Assembly: GCA_011773795.1 (NCBI GenBank)
Contig: WVWW01000001.1
Span: 72,068 to 83,696, forward strand
Direction: 5' to 3'
From: Acidobacteriota bacterium
Lineage (GTDB): Bacteria > Acidobacteriota > Polarisedimenticolia > Polarisedimenticolales > Polarisedimenticolaceae
Length of the DNA: 11,629 bases
The first letter of the stretch is position 1. Every line of letters begins with the position of its first letter. Under the pieces are notes generated by a model that was not told where the DNA came from, did no database searches, and saw nothing but the letters and a program-made list of their open reading frames with translations. Of the stretch, positions 8,156 through 11,629 are shown in pieces. The position numbers and the translations under genes are program-made.

Positions 8156-8190
8156 CGGGCTATCCTAGTTGACCGGCGAAAAAACCCCAA
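8156..8190 (-). promoter_or_regulatory. Candidate rapA promoter with leaderless spacing
   Basis: On the minus strand TTGGGG (8190-8185) and TAGGAT (8167-8162) are separated by exactly 17 bases. The -10 ends six bases before the rapA ATG, which puts the expected transcription start on the A of the ATG. The same bases contain AGGA (8166-8163), which could instead act as a ribosome site of a longer mRNA. The two readings are mutually exclusive. Confidence 0.4.
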
Positions 8191-8191
8191 T

Positions 8192-8222
8192 TTGAAAACA
8201 GTTCCGATCGAGCGAATAGAAT
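8192..8222 (+). promoter_or_regulatory. Candidate promoter of the ECF sigma operon
   Basis: TTGAAA (8192-8197) is followed, 19 bases later, by TAGAAT (8217-8222), five of six matches to the housekeeping -10. The 19-base spacing is long; with 17 bases the -10 would be the weaker AATAGA. A typical ECF-type (GGAAC/GTC) autoregulatory promoter is not evident. The -35 abuts the rapA -35 back to back, so the two promoters could share control. Confidence 0.38.
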
Positions 8223-8285
8223 TCCCTCGTGCGGGTACCGAAGATCGAACCCGGACGAGACCCGGGTCGACGGAGGGCTGCACAC

Positions 8286-8876
8286 GTGGAGCTCTTGGTG
8301 GATCAACAAAGGCCCGTGGTCAGCGAGCGCGACCTGATCCTGCGTGCGCAGGCCGGGGACAAGCCGGCCTTCGGGGAGCTGGTCCAACGCTACATGCGCC
8401 GCGCCTATTTCGCCGCGCTCGGTTTCGTCGGTTCGCCCGAGGATGCGATGGATCTGTCGCAGGACGCCTTCGCGCGTGCCTACCGTGCACGGCAGAAGAT
8501 CAACCCGGACATGCAGTTCTACACCTGGTTCTACCAGATCCTGCGGCGCCTCTGCTTCAACTTCATCCGCGACCGGAAGCTGCATCGCGCCAAGCTGCGC
8601 GAACAGAAGAGCTGGATCGTCGACGACGCCGAGTACCGCTCCGGGCAACGCAGCCCGCAGCGCAACGTCGAACGTGAGGAGACGCGTCGAAGGGTCCGCC
8701 AGGCGATCGAGACCCTGCCCGATCGCGAGCGCGAGGTTCTCGTCCTGAAAGAGTTCGAAGGTCTGAAGTATCGCGAGATCGCGGATATCGTCGGCATCCC
8801 GATCGGTACCGTGATGTCTCGCCTGTACTCCGCGCGGCGGAATCTGGCCGCCGCGATCGAGGAGATGGAACCGTGA
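8286..8876 (+). CDS. ECF-type RNA polymerase sigma factor
   Basis: This 196-residue protein has the two-domain plan of extracytoplasmic-function sigma-70 factors. Sigma region 2 spans about residues 26-96 (AFGELVQRYMRRAYFAALG, then PEDAMDLSQDAFARAY, then FYTWFYQILRRLCFNFIRDR), which binds core polymerase and the -10 element. Sigma region 4 spans about 135-190 (IETLPDREREVLVLKEFEG, then the helix-turn-helix YREIADIVGIPIGTVMSRLYSAR), which reads the -35. There is no region 3. I chose the GTG at 8286 because GGAGGG (8272-8277) lies eight bases before it; an upstream in-frame GTG at 8229 would add 19 poorly conserved-looking, Arg/Pro-rich residues. The stop overlaps the GTG start of the anti-sigma candidate by four bases (GTGA), typical of a sigma/anti-sigma pair. 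It resembles the RpoE/SigW-like group; the exact ECF group is not assigned. Confidence 0.93.
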   Translation: MELLVDQQRPVVSERDLILRAQAGDKPAFGELVQRYMRRAYFAALGFVGSPEDAMDLSQDAFARAYRARQKINPDMQFYTWFYQILRRLCFNFIRDRKLHRAKLREQKSWIVDDAEYRSGQRSPQRNVEREETRRRVRQAIETLPDREREVLVLKEFEGLKYREIADIVGIPIGTVMSRLYSARRNLAAAIEEMEP

Positions 8877-9337
8877 GCAAACGACACGATGCACACTCCG
8901 AGCGTGCTCACGCATTGATGATGGCCGCTCTCGACGGCGAATTGACGGCACAGGATCACGACGAACTGGAGCGGATGCTCTCCGGCGATGCGGATCTGAG
9001 CGCCGAGTTCGAACGACTCAAGAACGTCAAAGAGGTGACCACGACGATGACCTTCAGAGAACCGCCGGAGGAAGTCTGGGAGACGTACTGGGAAAAGGTC
9101 TACAACCGGTCGGAGCGGGCGGTCGCCTGGACTCTCATCTCGGCGGGACTGGCGATCCTGTACGGTTGGGGCTGCTGGCATGCCGTGCACTCCATCCTCG
9201 CCAACACGGGCATTCCGTGGTTCATCAAGTTCGCGATCTTCGCGGCAGCCACGGGCGGAGGTATCCTGTTTATCTCGGTCGCCCGCGAAAAGTGGTTCAC
9301 CCGCAAACGAGACACGTACAAGGGAGTGCTTCGATGA
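8873..9337 (+). CDS. Candidate membrane anti-sigma factor, two helices, no zinc ligands
   Basis: This 154-residue protein is encoded directly after the ECF sigma with a GTGA overlap. Residues about 8-55 form a soluble helical domain (AHALMMAALDGELTAQDHDELERML, then a short acidic turn) that resembles the N-terminal anti-sigma domain by pattern: a DGEL element, then an E-L-E-x-x-L helix and a D-x-x-L-x-x-E-x-x-x-L helix. The zinc-binding H-x3-C-x2-C of ZAS domains is absent; the only Cys is residue 101, inside the first membrane helix. Two hydrophobic helices lie at about 83-106 and 115-136, joined by a loop of fewer than ten residues, and the tail (RKRDTYKGVLR) is basic, so both ends should be cytosolic. 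There is almost no periplasmic part to sense a signal. The function is inferred from position and shape; a sigma-linked membrane protein of other function remains possible. Confidence 0.72.
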   Translation: MSKRHDAHSERAHALMMAALDGELTAQDHDELERMLSGDADLSAEFERLKNVKEVTTTMTFREPPEEVWETYWEKVYNRSERAVAWTLISAGLAILYGWGCWHAVHSILANTGIPWFIKFAIFAAATGGGILFISVAREKWFTRKRDTYKGVLR

Positions 9338-9660
9338 TCATCACCCCGTCAAGCACCATCGCCGGTCATCGTGTGATCCGGACTATCGGCCTGGTCAAGG
9401 GCAGTACCATCCGTGCACGCCACGTCGGCAAGGACATCCTCGCCGTGTTCAAGAACGTGGTCGGCGGCGAGATCGAGGAGTACACCAAGATGATGGCCGA
9501 GGCGCGCGAGCAGGCGCTCGACCGGATGGCCGCGGAGGCGACGGCGCAAGGTGGCAACGCGGTCGTCGACATGCGATTCTCGACGAGTTACATGATGTCC
9601 GCCGCGTCGGAGATCATGGCCTACGGAACGGCGGTCTTGATCGAAGAAGAACGAGCCTGA
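9334..9660 (+). CDS. YbjQ/UPF0145 (DUF74) family protein
   Basis: This 108-residue protein has the full usual length of the YbjQ family, small soluble proteins that assemble as ring-like oligomers (pentamers in structures I recall) and are sometimes labelled heavy-metal-binding; a defined biochemical role is not established. Family features seen: an N-terminal beta strand leading to the GHRVIRTIGLVKGSTIRA segment; the central helix EEYTKMMAEAREQALDRM; and AxAQGGNAVVDMRF, followed by a final strand with YGTAVLI. The ATG at 9334 overlaps the anti-sigma stop by four bases (ATGA), and AGGGAG (9321-9326) lies seven bases upstream. It is therefore the third cistron of the sigma operon and presumably induced or repressed with it. 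It ends one base from the convergent hypothetical gene, with no terminator between them. Confidence 0.9.
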   Translation: MIITPSSTIAGHRVIRTIGLVKGSTIRARHVGKDILAVFKNVVGGEIEEYTKMMAEAREQALDRMAAEATAQGGNAVVDMRFSTSYMMSAASEIMAYGTAVLIEEERA

Positions 9661-9661
9661 T

Positions 9662-10177
9662 CTACTTCCGCGCCGCGAGGATCTGGCCGAGCGCGCCCCA
9701 GGTGACCGCGTCCATGGCGATCAGCGCGGCGAGATAGAGATCGGATCGTTCGCTGCCGAATTTCTCGTAAATGGTCGAGCTCGCGCGAGCCAGCGCCTGC
9801 GGCTCCGGCGGCTGAAGGTCGTAGCTCTCGTCGATCAGCCCATCCTGCTGAGGAATCTCGAGATCGTCGAGAAACGTCTGCAGCATCTCCGAACGATCGT
9901 TCAGGTGCAGGGCGAGTAGGAACGTCGTCGCCAGCGAGTCGTCGACGTGAACGTTCTTCATCAGGTAGCCGACGCGACGCTCCAACGGAAGCTGCTTGAC
10001 CGCGTTGGGGCGAAAACGCAGCGCCTTCGCGATCGCTACGTCCGCCTCGACCTTGCCGCCACCGGGACCGTCGCCATAGACGGACCTCAACGCCGCCTCG
10101 CGTGTCGCGTCGTCGAGCGCCGACCACAACGCGGCAGGGGTCAACTCTTCGAGATCAAGCCGGGCCAGCAGGGACAT
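9662..10177 (-). CDS. Hypothetical protein, 171 residues, downstream of the RsbW-like gene
   Basis: I do not recognise this family. The protein is soluble and predicted mostly helical, with no signal peptide, membrane segment or cysteine. An N-terminal part (about 1-32) is rich in Leu/Ala/Asp/Glu. A Gly-rich turn follows (YGDGPGGGK, 34-42), then a basic patch (AKALRFRPNAVKQLPLERR, 50-68), which could touch nucleic acid or a partner. An acidic middle (about 104-125) precedes a last helix (about 145-170). The ATG at 10177 has GAGG six bases upstream, and only eight bases separate it from the stop of the RsbW-like gene, so the two are almost certainly co-transcribed. Base composition and codon use match the neighbours, supporting a real resident gene. 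A partner or target of the RsbW-like kinase is a reasonable guess from position only. Confidence 0.78.
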   Translation of the reverse strand: MSLLARLDLEELTPAALWSALDDATREAALRSVYGDGPGGGKVEADVAIAKALRFRPNAVKQLPLERRVGYLMKNVHVDDSLATTFLLALHLNDRSEMLQTFLDDLEIPQQDGLIDESYDLQPPEPQALARASSTIYEKFGSERSDLYLAALIAMDAVTWGALGQILAARK

Positions 10178-10185
10178 CGATGACC

Positions 10186-10641
10186 TCAGGCCCAGCGCTT
10201 GAACAGCAGCACTTCGCAGCCGCTGCGGCGGAATTCCACCTGGTCCATCAACGCGCGCATCAGGAACAGACCACGGCCATGGTCGAGTTGCACACGGTCG
10301 GTGCCGCGCGGGTCGGGGACGTCGCCCGGCTCGAAACCGACGCCCTCGTCGCGGACCAGCACCAGCGTCTTGTCCGATCCGCCGTAGCAGCGCACGAAGA
10401 CACCCTTGCTCTCGTCCTCGCCGTTGCCGTGGATCACGGCGTTGGCCAGCGCTTCGCGCAGGGCGATCTCGAGGTCGGCCTCCTGCTCGATCGAGCAGCC
10501 GCAGTCACGCGCCACGGCAAGGATCAGGGTGACGGCGTCACCGATCGACTCGCGCGTGCTGGGCATGCTGACCCGTCGGCGGATCGTGTAGGAAGACCGA
10601 TCCAGCGGCCAGAAGCCGTTCGTGTTTGGCCCTTCGCTCAA
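10186..10641 (-). CDS. RsbW-like serine kinase / anti-sigma regulatory factor (GHKL ATPase)
   Basis: This is a 151-residue single-domain protein of the RsbW/SpoIIAB type. The group uses a GHKL ATP-binding fold to phosphorylate STAS-domain anti-anti-sigma proteins or to hold a sigma factor. Motifs: the N-box EALANAVIHGN (63-73, with Glu63, Asn67 and His71), the G1 box DEGVGFEP (98-105, with Asp98) and a G2-like GRGLFLM (122-128). An N-terminal beta strand (SYTIRRRVSMP) and a helix containing ADLEIALREA precede the N-box, as in the family. The start is TTG at 10641, with GGAGG close upstream; the later ATG (residue 26) would remove the first beta strand and is less likely. Neither an STAS partner nor a sigma-B-type sigma is in the window; the nearby ECF sigma is not a usual RsbW target. 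A two-domain regulator lacking its receiver is excluded by the short length. Confidence 0.9.
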   Translation of the reverse strand: MSEGPNTNGFWPLDRSSYTIRRRVSMPSTRESIGDAVTLILAVARDCGCSIEQEADLEIALREALANAVIHGNGEDESKGVFVRCYGGSDKTLVLVRDEGVGFEPGDVPDPRGTDRVQLDHGRGLFLMRALMDQVEFRRSGCEVLLFKRWA

Positions 10642-10668
10642 GCCCCCTCCGAAGAAGCCTACAGAGAT

Positions 10669-10674
10669 AGCATA
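10669..10674 (-). promoter_or_regulatory. Possible -10 element of the rsbW-like operon
   Basis: Minus-strand TATGCT (10674-10669) lies in the most A/T-rich part of the 100-base divergent gap and would give a leader of about 20 bases carrying GGAGG. It is bracketed by GAAGAA (10651-10656) and TTCTTC (10683-10688), a six-base inverted repeat that may be chance. No -35 is recognisable. Confidence 0.25.
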
Positions 10675-10706
10675 TCGTCGATTTCTTCTGGGAATCCAGC
10701 TCGAAC

Positions 10707-10741
10707 TTGCCCGGTCGCCGGGAACTGGTTAGCCTGCGGCC
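10707..10741 (+). promoter_or_regulatory. Candidate promoter of the EVE gene with leaderless spacing
   Basis: TTGCCC (10707-10712), a 17-base spacer and TAGCCT (10730-10735) lead to an ATG beginning six bases after the -10. The expected transcription start therefore falls on the first base of the ATG. No Shine-Dalgarno-like purine run is seen just upstream of the ATG, which supports initiation on a leaderless mRNA. Confidence 0.45.
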
Positions 10742-11212
10742 ATGGCCAAGGCGTACTGGTTGTTCAAATCGGACCCCGAGGACTTCGGGGTCGCCGAGCT
10801 CAAGAAGTGCAAGAACAAGACCTCTCTGTGGGACGGCGTGCGCAACTACCAGGCGCGTAATCTCCTCCGCGACAAGATCAAGGTCGGCGACGGAGTCCTT
10901 TTTTACCACTCGCAGGAGAAGCCCCCGGCGGTTGTCGCACTGGCCAAGGTCGTACGCGCGGGGTACCCGGATCCAACACAGTTCGACAAACGCTCGAAGT
11001 ACTACGACCCCAAATCGACGCACGAAGATCCGCGCTGGTTCGTCGTCGATATCCGCCACGAGCGGGATCTGAAGCGGCCGGTCACGCTGCCCGAGATCCG
11101 TGAGACGCCGGGGCTGGACAAGATGGTGCTGGTCAACCGCAGCCGTCTCTCGGTCCAGCCGGTCCGACCCGACGAGTACAAGATCATCGTCAAAATGGGG
11201 CAATCCACCTAG
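10742..11212 (+). CDS. EVE domain protein (THYN1-like)
   Basis: EVE domains are PUA-like folds that bind modified bases in nucleic acids; bacterial stand-alone versions of about 150 residues are related to human thymocyte nuclear protein 1. This 156-residue protein consists of that single domain. Hallmarks are the opening YWLFKSDPEDFGVAEL (5-20), the WDGVRNYQARN segment (30-40), the IKVGDGVLFYHS segment (46-57, the beta strand lining the pocket), then VVALAKVVRAGYPDP, a DPRWFVVDIR strand and the closing LVNRSRLSVQPV. All expected parts are present and the length is normal. It stands alone as a cistron in the plus direction, divergent from the RsbW-like gene. No ribosome site is visible (see the leaderless promoter). 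No restriction, methylation or other defence gene adjoins it, so a role in RNA or DNA modification recognition is known for the family only. Confidence 0.94.
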   Translation: MAKAYWLFKSDPEDFGVAELKKCKNKTSLWDGVRNYQARNLLRDKIKVGDGVLFYHSQEKPPAVVALAKVVRAGYPDPTQFDKRSKYYDPKSTHEDPRWFVVDIRHERDLKRPVTLPEIRETPGLDKMVLVNRSRLSVQPVRPDEYKIIVKMGQST

Positions 11213-11240
11213 TCTCCGCGAGCCCAGCGTTCCCCCCAAG

Positions 11241-11269
11241 TTGACTTGAAACGCTTCTCCGCGTAAAAG
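11241..11269 (+). promoter_or_regulatory. Sigma-70-like promoter of the peptide transporter gene
   Basis: TTGACT (11241-11246, five of six matches to the consensus) and TAAAAG (11264-11269, four of six) are separated by exactly 17 bases. The predicted start near 11276 leaves a leader of about 26 bases holding the GGGGAG ribosome site. This is the clearest housekeeping promoter in the window. Confidence 0.6.
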
Positions 11270-11301
11270 GGCGAACCGGTTTCCGACCCGGGGGAGTGTG
11301 C

Positions 11302-11629
11302 ATGAGCGCTGAAAAACAGTTCTTCGGCCACCCGCGCGGCCTGGCCACGCTGTTCTTCACGGAGATGTGGGAACGCTTCTCGTACTACGGGATGCGCGCG
11401 CTGCTGATCCTCTTCATGACCGACGCGACGCGCGGCGGGATGGCCTGGGGCGTCGAGCACTCCTCGGCGATCTACGGGTTGTACACGTTCAGCGTGTACT
11501 TCCTCGCGCTGCCGGGCGGCTGGATCGCCGACCGCTTGATCGGGAAGAAGAAGGCCGTCCTGTGGGGCGGCGTGGTCATCGCCCTCGGTCACTACACGCT
11601 GGCGGTTCCTTCGGTGGGCACGTACTTCG
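11302..11629 (+). CDS. POT/PTR2-family proton-dependent peptide transporter, N-terminal part (runs off the window)
   Basis: POT transporters are inner-membrane MFS proteins that import di- and tripeptides with protons. The first 109 residues are visible. They carry the family signature FFTEMWERFSYYGMRALLILFM (18-39), including the ExxER motif (Glu21, Glu24, Arg25) that couples proton and peptide binding. The second helix (IYGLYTFSVYFLALPGG, 57-73) is followed by the MFS loop GGWIADRLIGKKKAV (72-86) and the third helix (about 87-102). The ATG at 11302 has GGGGAG (11291-11296) five bases upstream and a good promoter before that. The remaining helices lie past the window end. Family assignment is firm; which peptides or analogues it carries is not visible. 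Confidence 0.93.
   Translation, partial: MSAEKQFFGHPRGLATLFFTEMWERFSYYGMRALLILFMTDATRGGMAWGVEHSSAIYGLYTFSVYFLALPGGWIADRLIGKKKAVLWGGVVIALGHYTLAVPSVGTYF

Noticed and set aside
7139..8677. Plus-strand open frame of over 500 codons
   Set aside because: It is a G+C-bias shadow of rapA and of the sigma gene in another frame, with Gln/Arg/Asp-rich low-complexity translation and no domain.
8873..9040. Zinc-binding (ZAS) anti-sigma domain
   Set aside because: The required H-x3-C-x2-C ligands are absent; there is no cysteine in the soluble part.
10651..10688. GAAGAA/TTCTTC inverted repeat as an operator
   Set aside because: Only six bases match with a 26-base spacer; this is within chance for an intergenic stretch.
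10742..11212. EVE gene as part of a defence island
   Set aside because: Neighbours are an RsbW-like regulator and a peptide transporter; no nuclease, methylase or other defence gene is visible.
10538..11239. Minus-strand open frame across the EVE gene
   Set aside because: It crosses a divergent intergenic region and the clear EVE coding frame, and has no recognisable domain.
1..11629. tRNA, rRNA, CRISPR array or insertion sequence with transposase
   Set aside because: No cloverleaf-like sequence, regularly spaced repeats or transposase reading frame was found.

Overview
This 11.6 kb window is densely coding, high-GC bacterial chromosome. Nothing in it marks a plasmid, phage or integrated island. 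GTG and TTG starts, a lipoprotein signal peptide and strong third-position G/C bias suggest a high-GC, probably Gram-negative (diderm) bacterium. The phylum cannot be fixed from this window; Acidobacteriota, Myxococcota or a related uncultured group would fit.

Layout. Positions 1-4087 (minus strand) hold a tightly packed four-gene unit. In order of transcription it runs: TPR-repeat lipoprotein, ABC ATPase, 12-helix ABC-2-like permease, then tilS (tRNA-Ile lysidine synthetase), which leaves the window at base 1. Every junction is a 1-4 base stop/start overlap. Divergent from it is mgtE (4181-5536, plus), a complete magnesium channel/transporter. A perfect 27-bp inverted repeat (5541-5630) fills the gap between mgtE and the convergent rapA-like SNF2 ATPase gene (5636-8155, minus). 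From the rapA promoter side a three-gene operon is read to the right: ECF sigma factor (8286-8876), a two-helix membrane anti-sigma candidate (8873-9337) and a YbjQ/UPF0145 protein (9334-9660). Convergent with it, one base away, is a minus-strand pair: an RsbW-like serine kinase/anti-sigma (10186-10641) followed by an unrecognised 171-residue protein (9662-10177). Then come an EVE-domain protein (10742-11212, plus) and the 5' end of a POT-family peptide transporter (11302 to the window end, plus).

How the parts fit. The middle of the window (5.6-10.6 kb) is rich in transcription-control genes: an RNA-polymerase-recycling ATPase, an ECF sigma with its likely membrane partner, and an RsbW-type kinase. 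Whether these form one circuit is inference. The least explained items are the 27-bp palindromic repeat, the cysteine-free anti-sigma candidate coupled to a YbjQ protein, the orphan partner of the RsbW-like gene, and two genes (rapA and the EVE gene) whose promoter spacing predicts leaderless mRNAs.
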